Shown: positions 19,712 through 28,970, numbered from the stretch's first letter. The stretch: DNA of 64,000 bases from Pseudomonas benzenivorans (GCF_900100495.1 NZ_FNCT01000002.1:496001-560000), one strand, 5' to 3'. The notes: generated by a model from the letters alone, not told the origin. Numbers and translations are program-made.

Positions 19712-19985
19712 CCTTGAGGCTCTTGTCCAGCACCTCTTCGATTTCGCGCTTGATGCTGCCGCTCATGGCCGACAGCAGCAGGCCCAGGTTGAGCTGCACG
19801 CGCACGCGATCCTCGCCCACCTCGATACGCCCGTCGGCGCCGCTGCGCTTGAACTCCAGGGTATCGCCCGCCCAGCGATAGCGCACGGCGTACTCGCGGG
19901 CCAGGCGCTCGGCCAGTTGTTCGGCTTTTTCCCGGGCGGCCTCGCGGCCGAGGCTGTGAGGGCGTTCCACATCGATTCTGGCCAT
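19707..19985 (-). CDS. Polyhydroxyalkanoic acid system family protein (granule-region)
   Basis: 92 aa: MARIDVERPHSLGREAAREKAEQLAERLAREY... then a beta-rich half (YRWAGDTLEFKRSGADGRIEVGEDRVRVQLNLG) and a helical tail. This matches the small protein found next to phaI/phaF in many PHA producers; its biochemical role is unsettled. Divergent from ubiE (164-bp gap). Its stop codon lies inside the 56-bp palindrome that separates it from phaI. Confidence 0.85.
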   Translation of the reverse strand: MARIDVERPHSLGREAAREKAEQLAERLAREYAVRYRWAGDTLEFKRSGADGRIEVGEDRVRVQLNLGLLLSAMSGSIKREIEEVLDKSLKA

Positions 19986-20149
19986 AGCGCTTCTCCTGCT
20001 CGGGCTAGTGCGACCTTAAGTCGCGCGACTATAGCAGCCCAAACCGGACTCTCGCTCGGTGCCTGGCAGTGCGCGCCAAGACAAAGCAGGACCGCAGGTT
20101 TAGAATGGCCGCCACTTTGATTCAGCCTCTCTGTTTAGGTAAGGGCGAC

Positions 20150-20920
20150 ATGAACGATTCGCGCAAGAGCAGCGACAGCGAACCCACCACGCACTTCGGC
20201 TTCCAGGACGTGCCGGAAAGCCAGAAGGCGCAGAAAGTCGCCGAAGTGTTCCACTCGGTTGCCGCCAAGTACGACCTGATGAATGATCTGCTGTCGGGTG
20301 GCATGCATCGTTTGTGGAAGCGTTTCACCATCGAACTGTCCGGGGTGCGCAGCGGTAACCGGGTGCTCGACATCGCCGGCGGCACCGGCGACCTGACCAA
20401 GCAGTTCGCCCGCCTGGTCGGCCCGAGCGGCGAAGTGGTGCTGGCCGACATCAACGAGTCGATGCTCAAGGTCGGCCGTGACCGCCTGCTCGACCGCGGC
20501 GTGGCCGGCAACGTCAAGTTCGTCCAGGCCGACGCCGAGAAGCTGCCGTTCCCGGACAACCACTTCGACTGCGTGACCATCGCCTTCGGCCTGCGCAACG
20601 TCACCCACAAGGAAGACGCCCTGCGCTCCATGCTGCGCGTGCTCAAGCCAGGCGGACGGCTGCTGGTGCTGGAGTTTTCCAAGCCCTCGAGCAGCCTGCT
20701 GTCGAAGGTCTACGACAGCTACTCGTTCACCTTCATGCCGCTGATCGGCAAGCTGATCACCAACGACGCCGACAGCTACCGCTACCTGGCCGAGTCGATC
20801 CGCATGCACCCGGATCAGGACACGCTGAAGGCGATGATGGTCGAGGCCGGTTTCGAACGGGTCACCTACCACAACATGACCGGCGGCATCGTCGCCCTGC
20901 ACCGCGGCATCAAGCCCTGA
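20150..20920 (+). CDS. ubiE: Ubiquinone/menaquinone C-methyltransferase UbiE
   Basis: 256-aa SAM-dependent methylase of the ubiquinone ring. Motif [16 protein letters not shown] and [15 protein letters not shown] are typical of UbiE. Start [24 protein letters not shown] at 20150; the 27 upstream codons are rejected. TGATG overlap with ubiJ and ATGA overlap of ubiJ with ubiB show a tightly coupled ubiE-ubiJ-ubiB operon. Confidence 0.97.
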   Translation: MNDSRKSSDSEPTTHFGFQDVPESQKAQKVAEVFHSVAAKYDLMNDLLSGGMHRLWKRFTIELSGVRSGNRVLDIAGGTGDLTKQFARLVGPSGEVVLADINESMLKVGRDRLLDRGVAGNVKFVQADAEKLPFPDNHFDCVTIAFGLRNVTHKEDALRSMLRVLKPGGRLLVLEFSKPSSSLLSKVYDSYSFTFMPLIGKLITNDADSYRYLAESIRMHPDQDTLKAMMVEAGFERVTYHNMTGGIVALHRGIKP

Positions 20921-21537
20921 TGCTCAGCGCCGCCCTGCTGGCCGGCGTAGAACTCGGCCTCAACCGCGTGCTGGCCATGGACAGCACGGCGCTGCCGCGC
21001 CTGGCGCGCCTGCATGGCCGGATCATCGCGGTGGACTGCCAGGCGCCGGCCGTACAGCTGTTCATCCTGCCCGACGGCGAAGGCCTGCGCCTGGCCGCGC
21101 AGTGGTCCGGCGCGGTCGATTGCCGCCTGCGCGCACCCGCCAGCAGCCTGCTGCGCCTGCTCGCCAGCCAGGACAAGAGCGCCGTGCTGCACGGCCCCGA
21201 GGTCGAGCTGGACGGCGACAGCGCCGCGCTGCTGGAGCTCGCCGGCATCCTCCAGGACCTCGAGCTCGACTGGGAATACGAACTGTCGCTCTGGCTCGGG
21301 CCGGTTGGCAGCCAGCTGCTCGGCGGCCACCTGCGCAGCCGGGTCAGCTGGACCGGCCAGGCCTTAGGCAGCCTGCGCCTGAACCTGGCCGACTACCTCA
21401 GCGAAGAAGCACGCAGCCTGGTCGGTCAGCGCGAAGCCGATGCGCGCTTCGCCGAGCTGGATCGCCTCAAGCTCGCCCTCGACCGTCTCGATGCGCGCAT
21501 CGAGCGCCTCACCCATCGCCATAAGCCCACCGCATGA
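20920..21537 (+). CDS. ubiJ: Ubiquinone biosynthesis accessory factor UbiJ
   Basis: 205 aa. The N-terminal SCP2 lipid-binding domain (about 10-125; [29 protein letters not shown]) is followed by a C-terminal helix/coiled coil ([25 protein letters not shown]). UbiJ scaffolds the cytosolic ubiquinone complex and holds the hydrophobic intermediates. Overlaps ubiE by one base (20920) and ubiB by ATGA. Confidence 0.92.
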   Translation: MLSAALLAGVELGLNRVLAMDSTALPRLARLHGRIIAVDCQAPAVQLFILPDGEGLRLAAQWSGAVDCRLRAPASSLLRLLASQDKSAVLHGPEVELDGDSAALLELAGILQDLELDWEYELSLWLGPVGSQLLGGHLRSRVSWTGQALGSLRLNLADYLSEEARSLVGQREADARFAELDRLKLALDRLDARIERLTHRHKPTA

Positions 21538-23123
21538 AGCTGCTCGCCGCCCGCCGTCTGTTGCGCATCCAACGCGTGGTCATCCGCTATCGACTGGATG
21601 ACCTGCTGCTCGCCCTGCCGCTGCCGTTCTGGCTACGCGCGGCCAGCTATGCCCTGCCCTGGCGCTGGCTGCCGCGCAAGGCCTTGACCCTGTCGCGCGG
21701 CGAGCGTTTGCGCCTGGCGCTGGAGGAGCTGGGGCCGATCTTCATCAAGTTCGGCCAACTGCTCTCCACCCGCCGCGACCTGTTGCCGGCGGATATCGCC
21801 GACGAGCTGGCCAAGCTGCAGGACCAGGTGCCGCCGTTCGACCCGGAACACTCGCGGGCACTGATCGAGGCCCAGCTGGGCGCCAAAGTCGGCGAGCTGT
21901 TCGCCCGCTTCGACGCCCAGCCGCTGGCCTCCGCCTCGGTGGCGCAGGTGCATGCGGCGCAACTGAAGAGCGGCGAGGAAGTGGTGGTCAAGGTGATCCG
22001 CCCCGGCCTCGAACCGGTGATCCGCCAGGACCTGGCCTGGCTGTTCCTGCTCGCCAAGCTGGCCGAGCAGGTTTCCGCCGACGCCCGCCGCCTGCGCCCG
22101 GTGGAAGTGGTCGGCGACTACGAGAAGACCATCTACGACGAGCTCGACCTGCTCCGCGAAGCGGCCAACGCCAGCCAGTTGCGGCGCAACTTCGAAGGCT
22201 CGCCGCTGCTCTACGTGCCACAGGTGCACTGGGACCTGTGCCGGCCCAAGGTACTGGTGATGGAGCGCATCTACGGCATTCCGGTGACCGACCTGGCCAC
22301 CCTCGCCGACCAGCGCACCGACATGAAGCTGCTGGCCGAACGCGGCGTGGAGATCTTCTTCACCCAGGTGTTCCGCGACAGCTTCTTTCACGCCGACATG
22401 CACCCCGGCAACATCTTCGTCAGCACCCGCCAGCCGTGGAACCCGCAGTACATCGCGATCGATTGCGGGATCATCGGCAGCCTCACCCCCGAGGACCAGG
22501 ACTACCTGGCGCGCAACCTAATCGCCTTCTTCAGGCGCGACTACCGCCGCGTGGCGCAGTTGCACATCGATTCGGGCTGGGTGCCGGCGGCGACCAAGGT
22601 CAACGACTTCGAAGCGGCGATCCGCACCGTCTGCGAGCCGATCTTCGAGAAGCCGCTGAAGGACATCTCCTTCGGCCAGTTGCTGCTGCGCCTGTTCCAG
22701 ACCGCGCGGCGCTTCAACATGGAAGTCCAGCCGCAGCTGGTGCTGCTGCAGAAGACCCTGCTGAACATCGAAGGGCTGGGCCGCCAGCTGTACCCGGACC
22801 TGGACCTGTGGAGCACTGCCCAGCCGTTCCTCGAGCGCTGGATGCGCGAACGGATCAGCCCGCTGCACCTGCTGCGCAACTTGCAGCAGCAGGTCGAGCA
22901 GGTCCCGCACCTGTCGCAGATGGCCCGCGATACCCTGGAGCGGCTCAATCAACCGGCGCTGGTGCAACAGGCCGAACCGCCGCGCACGCGGCAGTGGCCG
23001 GCACGTGCGCTCGGCGCGCTGCTGGTCGGCGGCGCAGCCAGCCAAGGCCTGCTGCTCAGTCTCGGTGCCTGGCCGAGCTGGGCCATGCTCGCCGGCGGCC
23101 TCTATCTGGTGCTGCGCCGATAG
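21534..23123 (+). CDS. ubiB: Probable protein kinase-like ubiquinone factor UbiB
   Basis: 529 aa of the ABC1/ADCK atypical-kinase family: [14 protein letters not shown] (KxGQ motif), [23 protein letters not shown] (Ala-rich loop and Lys), [12 protein letters not shown] (catalytic-loop-like), and two C-terminal hydrophobic helices ([32 protein letters not shown]). ATPase needed for ubiquinone synthesis or release of its lipid intermediates. Start at 21534 overlaps the ubiJ stop. Length normal. Confidence 0.96.
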   Translation: MKLLAARRLLRIQRVVIRYRLDDLLLALPLPFWLRAASYALPWRWLPRKALTLSRGERLRLALEELGPIFIKFGQLLSTRRDLLPADIADELAKLQDQVPPFDPEHSRALIEAQLGAKVGELFARFDAQPLASASVAQVHAAQLKSGEEVVVKVIRPGLEPVIRQDLAWLFLLAKLAEQVSADARRLRPVEVVGDYEKTIYDELDLLREAANASQLRRNFEGSPLLYVPQVHWDLCRPKVLVMERIYGIPVTDLATLADQRTDMKLLAERGVEIFFTQVFRDSFFHADMHPGNIFVSTRQPWNPQYIAIDCGIIGSLTPEDQDYLARNLIAFFRRDYRRVAQLHIDSGWVPAATKVNDFEAAIRTVCEPIFEKPLKDISFGQLLLRLFQTARRFNMEVQPQLVLLQKTLLNIEGLGRQLYPDLDLWSTAQPFLERWMRERISPLHLLRNLQQQVEQVPHLSQMARDTLERLNQPALVQQAEPPRTRQWPARALGALLVGGAASQGLLLSLGAWPSWAMLAGGLYLVLRR

Positions 23124-23189
23124 CCACACCCTCGCCGCGCTGGCACACTAAGCGTCTACCCAACAGGCCCGCGACGGGCGGAAGCAGCG

Positions 23190-23591
23190 ATGACCGATTG
23201 GCTCGATGAAATCAACTGGAACAGCGACGGCCTGGTGCCGGCGATTGCCCAGGACCACCAGACCGGCCGCGTGCTGATGATGGCCTGGATGAACCGCGAG
23301 GCCCTGGCCCTGAGCGCCGCCGAGCAGCGCGCCATCTATTGGTCGCGCTCGCGCGGCAAGCTGTGGCGCAAGGGCGAGGAGTCCGGCCACGTACAGAAGC
23401 TGCATGAGCTGCGCCTGGACTGCGACGCCGACGTGATCATCCTCAAGGTCGAGCAGCTCGGCGGCATCGCCTGCCACACCGGGCGCGAGAGCTGCTTCTA
23501 TCGGGTGCTGGAAGATGGCGCCTGGAAAACCGTCGATGCGGTGCTCAAGGATCCGCACGCCATCTATTGCGCAGGACACCGCCATGACTGA
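23190..23591 (+). CDS. hisI: Phosphoribosyl-AMP cyclohydrolase
   Basis: 133 aa; opens the purine ring of PR-AMP, step three of histidine biosynthesis. Zinc/metal Cys and Asp residues are seen in RLDCDAD and [16 protein letters not shown] single-function HisI (no HisE domain), typical of Pseudomonas. Its end overlaps hisE by 8 bp. Confidence 0.96.
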   Translation: MTDWLDEINWNSDGLVPAIAQDHQTGRVLMMAWMNREALALSAAEQRAIYWSRSRGKLWRKGEESGHVQKLHELRLDCDADVIILKVEQLGGIACHTGRESCFYRVLEDGAWKTVDAVLKDPHAIYCAGHRHD

Positions 23592-23916
23592 CACCCTCAG
23601 CCGCCTGGCCGCGGTGCTGGAAGCGCGCAAAGGCGCCGCCGCCGACAGCTCCTACGTCGCCAGCCTGTACCACAAGGGCCTGAACAAGATCCTCGAGAAA
23701 GTCGGCGAGGAATCGGTGGAAACCATTCTCGCCGCCAAGGATGCCGCCGTCAGCGGCGATTGCAGCGAGCTGATCTACGAAACCGCCGACCTGTGGTTCC
23801 ACAGCCTGGTCATGCTCGCCGCCCTCGGCCAGCATCCACAGGCCGTGCTCGACGAACTGGAGCGGCGCTTCGGCCTGTCCGGGCATGCGGAAAAAGCCGC
23901 ACGCCCACAAACCTGA
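23584..23916 (+). CDS. hisE: Phosphoribosyl-ATP pyrophosphatase
   Basis: 110 aa, MazG-like helical fold ([44 protein letters not shown]). Catalyses PR-ATP to PR-AMP, the step just before HisI. Start MTDTLSR at 23584 overlaps hisI; 23 further upstream codons are not used. Followed after 27 bp by tatA, as in other pseudomonads. Confidence 0.95.
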   Translation: MTDTLSRLAAVLEARKGAAADSSYVASLYHKGLNKILEKVGEESVETILAAKDAAVSGDCSELIYETADLWFHSLVMLAALGQHPQAVLDELERRFGLSGHAEKAARPQT

Positions 23917-23943
23917 TCAACCCCTTACAACGGAGAACGCATC

Positions 23944-24174
23944 ATGGGATTCGGTGGCATTAGCATTTGGCAACTCCTGATCATCCTGCTGATCGTGGTC
24001 ATGCTGTTCGGCACCAAGCGCCTGAAAGGCCTGGGCTCCGACCTCGGCGACGCGATCAAGGGCTTCCGCAAATCGATGGGCAGCGACGAGGACAAGCCGG
24101 CGGTGGACGAGCACAAGGGCCAGACCATCGATGCCCAGGCGCGCAAGGTCGAAGAGCCGACGAAGAAAGACTAA
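23944..24174 (+). CDS. tatA: Twin-arginine translocase subunit TatA
   Basis: 76 aa: an N-terminal membrane helix ([18 protein letters not shown]), the hinge GTKRLKGLG, an amphipathic helix ([15 protein letters not shown]) and an acidic/lysine tail. Oligomerises to form the folded-protein channel. First of tatA-tatB-tatC; 12 bp to tatB. Confidence 0.96.
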   Translation: MGFGGISIWQLLIILLIVVMLFGTKRLKGLGSDLGDAIKGFRKSMGSDEDKPAVDEHKGQTIDAQARKVEEPTKKD

Positions 24175-24186
24175 GGGCCCGGCGCC

Positions 24187-24549
24187 ATGTTCGATATAGG
24201 GTTCAGCGAACTGCTGCTGGTCGGCCTGGTCGCCCTGCTGGTACTCGGCCCCGAGCGCCTGCCGGGCGCCGTGCGCACCGCCAGCCTGTGGATCGGCCGA
24301 CTCAAGCGCAGCTTCAGCGCGATCAAGGCCGAGGTCGAGCGCGAGATCGGCGCCGACGAAATCCGCCGCCAGCTGCATAACGAGCAGGTGCTCGAGCTGG
24401 AGCGCGAGATGAAGGAGCTGAAGCAGGACCTCCTCGCCCCCACCCAGGCACCCGCTGCGGCCAAGGGCGACGCCAGCGCCGCAACCGCGCCGGAGGCCGC
24501 GAGCGCCACCCCCACCGCTGCCAGCCAGGACAAGACCGCACAACCATGA
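24187..24549 (+). CDS. tatB: Twin-arginine translocase subunit TatB
   Basis: 120 aa: [26 protein letters not shown] is the TatB hallmark (Glu8 in the membrane helix and the GPERLP hinge), followed by a long amphipathic helix and an Ala/Thr-rich tail. With TatC it forms the twin-arginine signal receptor. Overlaps tatC by ATGA. Confidence 0.96.
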   Translation: MFDIGFSELLLVGLVALLVLGPERLPGAVRTASLWIGRLKRSFSAIKAEVEREIGADEIRRQLHNEQVLELEREMKELKQDLLAPTQAPAAAKGDASAATAPEAASATPTAASQDKTAQP

Positions 24550-25340
24550 GCCGACTACCGGACAGCGACCAGGAAATGCCCCTGGTTTCGCACCTGACCG
24601 AGCTGCGCACGCGCCTGTTGCGCAGCGTGGTCGCCGTTCTGCTGCTCTTCGCCGGGCTGTTCTACTTCTCCCAGGACATCTACGCGCTGGTCGCCGCGCC
24701 GCTGCGCGCCTACCTGCCGGAAGGCGCGACGATGATCGCCACCGGCGTCGCCTCGCCCTTCCTCACGCCGTTCAAGCTGACCCTGATGGTCGCCCTGTTC
24801 CTGTCGATGCCGATCATCCTGCATCAGATCTGGGGCTTCATCGCGCCGGGGCTGTACAAGCACGAGAAGCGCATCGCCGTGCCGCTGCTGATCTCCAGCA
24901 TCCTGCTGTTCTACGGCGGCATGGCCTTCGCCTACTTCGTGGTGTTCCCGATCATGTTCGGCTTCTTCGCCAGCGTCACCCCGGAAGGCGTGGCGATGAT
25001 GACCGACATCGGCCAGTACCTGGACTTCGTCCTGACCCTGTTCTTCGCCTTCGGCGTGGCCTTCGAGATTCCGGTGGCGACCTTCCTGTTGATCTGGATC
25101 GGCATCGTCGATGTCGCCACCCTGCGCAGGAGCCGGCCCTATGTGATCGTCGGTTGTTTCGTGGTGGGCATGGTGCTGACGCCGCCGGACGTGTTCTCGC
25201 AGACCCTGCTGGCCGTACCGATGTGGCTGCTGTTCGAGGCCGGGGTGTTCTGCGGTGGCCTGGTCAAGCGGCGCGACGAGCATGAGGCCGAGGCAACCGA
25301 GCCAGAGTCCGACGACCAGCCGCCTGCGCCACAACCGTGA
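24546..25340 (+). CDS. tatC: Twin-arginine translocase subunit TatC
   Basis: 264-aa six-helix membrane protein; the N-terminal [17 protein letters not shown] holds the signal-recognition residues. [12 protein letters not shown] and [26 protein letters not shown] are conserved blocks. Charged C-terminal tail. It overlaps the rsmE GTG start by 4 bp (25337-25340). Confidence 0.97.
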   Translation: MSRLPDSDQEMPLVSHLTELRTRLLRSVVAVLLLFAGLFYFSQDIYALVAAPLRAYLPEGATMIATGVASPFLTPFKLTLMVALFLSMPIILHQIWGFIAPGLYKHEKRIAVPLLISSILLFYGGMAFAYFVVFPIMFGFFASVTPEGVAMMTDIGQYLDFVLTLFFAFGVAFEIPVATFLLIWIGIVDVATLRRSRPYVIVGCFVVGMVLTPPDVFSQTLLAVPMWLLFEAGVFCGGLVKRRDEHEAEATEPESDDQPPAPQP

Positions 25341-26044
25341 ACCTGCTGTTGCTGGAAGACGGCGACTTCGTCGCCGCCGATCGCGTGCTGCTCAGCGGCC
25401 GCCGCCTCAAGCACCTGCACGAGGTGCACCGCGCCGAGGCCGGCGACCGCCTGCGCGTCGGCCGGCTGAACGGCCTGATGGGCAGCGGCCGGCTGCTGCG
25501 CCTGGACGCCGCCGAAGCCGAGCTGCAGATCGACCTCGAGCAACCGGCCCCGGCCAAGCTGCCGCTGACCCTGCTACTCGCCCTGCCGCGGCCGAAGATG
25601 CTCCGTCGCGTGTTGCAGACGGTCAGCGCCATGGGCGTGCCCAGGCTGATCCTGCTCAACAGCTACCGGGTCGAGAAGAGCTTCTGGCAGACGCCCTTCC
25701 TCGAGCCGGCGGCGCTGCGCGAACAGTTGATCCTCGGCCTGGAACAGGCGCGCGACACGGTGCTGCCCGAGGTGATCATCGAGAAGCGCTTCAAGCCCTT
25801 CGTCGAGGACCGTCTGCCCGCCCTGGCTGCCGGCAGCCTCGGCCTGGTCGGTCATCCCGGCGCCTACCCGCCCTGCCCGCGGGCGGTCGAGCGGCCGGTG
25901 ACCCTGGCCATCGGCCCGGAAGGTGGCTGGATTCCCTACGAGGTGGAGAAGCTGCAGGAGGCCGGCCTGCAACCGGTGCAGCTCGGCGAGCGCATCCTGC
26001 GGGTGGAGACGGCGGTGACGGCCTTGCTGGCGCGCTTGTTTTAG
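25337..26044 (+). CDS. rsmE: 16S rRNA m3U1498 methyltransferase RsmE
   Basis: 235-aa SPOUT methyltransferase: N-terminal PUA-like domain ([19 protein letters not shown]), C-terminal knot with LAIGPEGGW and [16 protein letters not shown]. Methylates U1498 in the decoding centre. The GTG start coupled to the tatC stop is supported by the normal length. End of the plus-strand operon run. Confidence 0.95.
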   Translation: MNLLLLEDGDFVAADRVLLSGRRLKHLHEVHRAEAGDRLRVGRLNGLMGSGRLLRLDAAEAELQIDLEQPAPAKLPLTLLLALPRPKMLRRVLQTVSAMGVPRLILLNSYRVEKSFWQTPFLEPAALREQLILGLEQARDTVLPEVIIEKRFKPFVEDRLPALAAGSLGLVGHPGAYPPCPRAVERPVTLAIGPEGGWIPYEVEKLQEAGLQPVQLGERILRVETAVTALLARLF

Positions 26045-26093
26045 TGTGCTGTCTCGCAATGATCCATTGCTCAAGCAGCTGCGGCTGACCTGT

Positions 26094-26167
26094 GTAGGGT
26101 GTGCGGGGCCGCCTAGGCCGTGCGCACCACGGACAACCGGGTGCCTGGTGCGCGCGGCGCACCCTAC
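26094..26167. repeat. REP-like palindromic element, copy B
   Basis: Ends GTAGGGTGTGC (26094-26104) and GCGCACCCTAC (26157-26167) are inverted with one mismatch; inner arms GCGCACCA and TGGTGCGC match perfectly. Same family as the element at 7256-7315, 14 bp longer. Sits in the 196-bp rsmE/hxlR convergent gap. Confidence 0.8.
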
Positions 26168-26240
26168 GAGCCGGAGCCACCAAAACAGCTTCGTATCCCG
26201 GATGCAGTCCGCGGCCGCGCATTCTCGGTATGCCTCCAGG

Positions 26241-26744
26241 TTACCGCTTTTCCTCAGCCTGCCGGGCGCGCCAGTGCGCCGGCAGCAACCGTCCCTTGAG
26301 CGCCGGCGCCTCCTCCAGCAACACCTCTTGCGGCAACAGCGGCTCGCCGCACTCGGAGCAGACCAGCACGCCATGCATCGGCTGGCCGCAGCTGCGGTGC
26401 ACATGGCGGATCGGCGGGCCCTCGGCGCCGCTCATATGCCGGTCGCCCCAGTTCACCAGCGCCAGCACCGCCGGGTAGAGGTCGCGGCCCTTGTCGGTCA
26501 GCCGATACTCCTCGCGCAGCGGGCGCTGCTGGTAGGCCACCTTGTCCAGCACCGCCGCCTCCACCAACTTCTTCAGGCGGTCGGCCAGCACGTGGCGGGT
26601 GATCCCCAGGCGCCGCTCGAACTCGTCGAAGCGGCGTATCCCGAGGAAGCATTCGCGCAGCACCAGCAGGGTCCAGCGGTCGCCGACCACCGACAGGGTG
26701 CGCGCCAGGGAACAGGGTTGTTGGTCGAGTTCTTCCCAGCGCAT
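26241..26744 (-). CDS. HxlR-family transcriptional regulator with C-terminal Cys cluster
   Basis: 167 aa. The winged-helix HxlR domain starts QQPCSLARTLSVVGDRWTLLVLRECFLG, with the Cys that in YodB/HypR-type regulators senses electrophiles or disulfide stress, and ends LTDKGRDLYPAVLALVNWG. A C-terminal extension, HRSCGQPMHGVLVCSECGEPL, has three Cys in a zinc-ribbon-like pattern. Start at 26744 has GGAG ten bases upstream. Divergent from the short-chain dehydrogenase; two matching 17-bp palindromes in the gap suggest it controls that gene and itself. Confidence 0.85.
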   Translation of the reverse strand: MRWEELDQQPCSLARTLSVVGDRWTLLVLRECFLGIRRFDEFERRLGITRHVLADRLKKLVEAAVLDKVAYQQRPLREEYRLTDKGRDLYPAVLALVNWGDRHMSGAEGPPIRHVHRSCGQPMHGVLVCSECGEPLLPQEVLLEEAPALKGRLLPAHWRARQAEEKR

Positions 26745-26786
26745 TTGGTGATTCTCCGGCAAACGATGGCTCACCATAGCTTGACA

Positions 26787-26833
26787 GGTTCCAAAATGGA
26801 ACCGACTATCGAGCAAGGTTCCAAAACAGAACT
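26787..26833. promoter_or_regulatory. Paired palindromic operators between hxlR gene and dehydrogenase gene
   Basis: GGTTCCAAAATGGAACC (26787-26803, perfect GGTTCC/GGAACC arms) and GGTTCCAAAACAGAACT (26817-26833) have centres 30 bp apart, about three helical turns. TTGACA (26781-26786) and a weak -10 (26804-26809) flank the first site with a 17-bp spacer, so repressor binding would cover the promoter. Confidence 0.65.
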
Positions 26834-26846
26834 AAGGAGAACGACA

Positions 26847-27575
26847 ATGAGCGAACGCAAAGCAATCCTGGTGATGGGCGCCGGCGATGCCACCGGCGGG
26901 GCTATCGCCAAACGCTTCGCCCGCGAGGGCTACATCGCCTGCGTCGCCCGCCGCCATGCCGACAAGCTGCAGCCACTGGTTGAGGCTATCGCGGCCGAGG
27001 GCGGCAGCGCCCGCGCCTTCGGCTGCGATGCGCGGGTCGAAGGCGAGGTGCTCGAGCTGTTCGCCAGCATCGAACGCGAGGTCGGCCCACTGGAGGCGGT
27101 GGTGTTCAACATCGGCGCCAACGTGCAGTTCGCCATCACCGAGACCACCGAACGGGTCTACCGCAAGGTCTGGGAAATGGCGGCGCTGGCCGGCTTCCTG
27201 ACCGGCCGCGAGGCGGCCAAGGCGATGCTGCCGCGCGGGCGCGGCACGATCATTTTCACCGGCGCCACCGCCTCGCTGCGCGGCCGCGCCCACTTCGCCG
27301 CCTTCGCCAGCGCCAAGTTCGCCCTGCGCGCCCTGGCCCAGAGCATGGCCCGCGAACTCGGCCCGCAGGGCATCCATGTCGCCCACCCGATCATCGACGG
27401 CGCCATCGACACCGCGTTCATCCGCGAGACCTTCCCCGAGCTGTACCAACGCAAGGAGCAGGACGGCATCCTCAATCCGGCGCACATCGCCGAGACCTAC
27501 TGGCAGATCCACTGCCAGCCGCGCGATTGCTGGGTACACGAGCTGGACCTGCGGCCGTGGACGGAAACCTTCTGA
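26847..27575 (+). CDS. Short-chain dehydrogenase/reductase-like protein, atypical active site
   Basis: 242 aa with a Rossmann N-terminus (ILVMGAGDATGGAIAKRFAREG) and SDR layout (VFNIGANV at the NNAG position). The usual YxxxK is replaced by FASAK (Phe153, Lys157), and the position 13 residues before it, normally the catalytic Ser, is Ala140 (neighbours Thr138, Thr141). Family members with Phe are seen, but chemistry is uncertain. Start at 26847 follows AAGGAGAACGACA; the large upstream open frame is antisense to the regulator and rejected. Likely regulated by the divergent HxlR protein. Confidence 0.8.
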   Translation: MSERKAILVMGAGDATGGAIAKRFAREGYIACVARRHADKLQPLVEAIAAEGGSARAFGCDARVEGEVLELFASIEREVGPLEAVVFNIGANVQFAITETTERVYRKVWEMAALAGFLTGREAAKAMLPRGRGTIIFTGATASLRGRAHFAAFASAKFALRALAQSMARELGPQGIHVAHPIIDGAIDTAFIRETFPELYQRKEQDGILNPAHIAETYWQIHCQPRDCWVHELDLRPWTETF

Positions 27576-27584
27576 TCCCATCAG

Positions 27585-27652
27585 GTAGCCCGGATGCAAT
27601 CCGGGGAACCGGCCTGGCGTTATCTATTGGTCCCGGATTGCATCCGGGCTAC
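27585..27652. repeat. REP-like element with perfect 21-bp inverted arms
   Basis: Arms 27585-27605 (starting GTAGCCCGGATGCAATCCGG) and 27632-27652 are exact reverse complements around a 26-bp spacer. Lies between the dehydrogenase and isomerase-like genes, 9 bp after the former's stop. The sequence type is, from memory, widespread in Pseudomonas intergenic DNA. Confidence 0.85.
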
Positions 27653-27688
27653 GGACCAATCCAGAGACCCGACAAGCAGGAGAAACCA

Positions 27689-28282
27689 ATGAGCAAACAG
27701 GTAGAGTTCTTCTTCGATTTCGGCAGCCCGACCAGCTACCTGGCCTGGACCCAGCTGCCGCGGATCGCCGCCGCAGCAGGGGCGCAGATTATCTGGCGTC
27801 CCATGCTGCTCGGCGGCGTGTTCAAGGCCACCGGCAACCAGTCGCCGGTGACCATCCCGGCCAAGGGCCGCTACATGCTGCAGGACCTGAAGCGTTTCGC
27901 CAGACGCTACGGCGTGCCGCTGGCCTTCAACCCGCACTTCCCGATCAACACCCTGACGCTGATGCGCGGCGCCGCCGGTTACCTCGATACGGAGCGCTTC
28001 CAGCCCTATGTGCAGGCGATCTTCGAGGCCCTCTGGGTACAGCAGAAGAACCTCGGCCAACCCGAGGTGCTGGCCGCGGTGCTCGGCGCCGGCGGTTTCG
28101 ACCCCGCCGAGTTCGAACGCCTGGTCAACGACGAGGCGGTCAAGCAGCGGCTCAAGGCCAGCACCGAGGAAGCGATCGAACGGGGCGTGTTCGGCGCCCC
28201 GACGTTCTTCGTCGGCAACCAACTGTACTTCGGCCAGGATCGCCTGGACTTCGTCGCCGAGGCGCTGGTGCAGCCGAACTGA
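27689..28282 (+). CDS. 2-hydroxychromene-2-carboxylate isomerase / DsbA-GST-kappa family protein
   Basis: 197 aa, thioredoxin-fold family: VEFFFDFGSPTSYLAW has the catalytic Ser position of HCCA isomerases, and GVFGAPTFFVGNQLYFGQDRLDFV has the cis-Pro loop. No CxxC, so not a thiol oxidoreductase. HCCA isomerases act with glutathione in naphthalene-type degradation, but no aromatic pathway genes are nearby; many family members have unknown substrates. Start MSKQVEFF at 27689 with AGGAGAAACC upstream. It may be co-transcribed with the upstream dehydrogenase, although a REP element intervenes. Confidence 0.82.
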   Translation: MSKQVEFFFDFGSPTSYLAWTQLPRIAAAAGAQIIWRPMLLGGVFKATGNQSPVTIPAKGRYMLQDLKRFARRYGVPLAFNPHFPINTLTLMRGAAGYLDTERFQPYVQAIFEALWVQQKNLGQPEVLAAVLGAGGFDPAEFERLVNDEAVKQRLKASTEEAIERGVFGAPTFFVGNQLYFGQDRLDFVAEALVQPN

Positions 28283-28296
28283 ACCTCAGCCTTGTC

Positions 28297-28887
28297 TCAG
28301 CCGGCCTGCAGGCCATCGGCAAACATCCGGGTGACCCGCTCGCTGAGCTCGGCGGCACTCAAACCACCCTGCACGCCCTCGCTCAACTGCCGATCCAGTA
28401 GCAGCTGCGCGAGGCCATGTACCAGGCTCCAGGCCGCCAACGTCGCCACCTGCGGGTCGCGCCCCGGCGCCGTCTCGCGCACGGCCAGAGCGAGGCGCTG
28501 GTACAACGCTGTCGCTGCCTGCTGCAGTTCGGGGTGGCGCGCCTTGTCCGGACCGGCGCCGAACATCAGGGCGAAACGCCCCGGCTGTTCTTGGGCGAAA
28601 CGCACGTAGCACTGGCCAAGTGCGGCCAAACCACCAGCTTCGCCGTCCATCCGCCTGGCCAGCTCGACAAAGCCCTCCTCCGCCAGGGCTGCCAGCAGGC
28701 TATCGCGGTCGGGGAAATGCCGATAGGGGGCGTTATGCGACACGCCCGCGCGGCGCGCCACCTCGCGCAGGCTGATGGCCGCCACACCGCCTGCGGCGAG
28801 CAGCTCGGCCGCGGCGGCGAGCAGCGTCGCCCTGAGATCGCCATGGTGATACGGACGGGATTCCTCCAGTGTTGACACTGACCACAT
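28297..28887 (-). CDS. TetR/AcrR-family regulator
   Basis: 196 aa. N-terminal HTH: RPYHHGDLRATLLAAAAELLAAGGVAAISLREVARRAGVSHNAPYRHFPDRDSLLAALA (about residues 11-69), followed by a TetR C-terminal domain of the WHG type. Divergent from the DoxX-like gene; a 19-bp palindrome at 28896-28914 sits in the gap and is a natural operator. Converges with the isomerase-like gene (14-bp gap). Ligand unknown. Confidence 0.88.
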   Translation of the reverse strand: MWSVSTLEESRPYHHGDLRATLLAAAAELLAAGGVAAISLREVARRAGVSHNAPYRHFPDRDSLLAALAEEGFVELARRMDGEAGGLAALGQCYVRFAQEQPGRFALMFGAGPDKARHPELQQAATALYQRLALAVRETAPGRDPQVATLAAWSLVHGLAQLLLDRQLSEGVQGGLSAAELSERVTRMFADGLQAG

Positions 28888-28895
28888 CTCCTCTT

Positions 28896-28914
28896 ATGTT
28901 GTCATCGTCAACAT
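28896..28914. promoter_or_regulatory. Probable TetR operator
   Basis: ATGTTGTCATCGTCAACAT has 6-bp inverted arms (ATGTTG/CAACAT), 8 bp upstream of the TetR start. TGTTGACA at 28870-28877 repeats the half-site within the first codons. It covers the region expected to carry both divergent promoters. Confidence 0.6.
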
Positions 28915-28970
28915 TATGCCGATGGCCCGCGCCGCACGCCAGTCGGCGCCCACGCCTCGGGAGGCTCGTC

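Noticed and set aside
26046..26846. Upstream extension of the dehydrogenase open frame (total 509 codons)
   Set aside because: The extension runs antisense to the HxlR gene and through a repeat and the operator region; a good ribosome-binding site and the Rossmann motif place the start at 26847.
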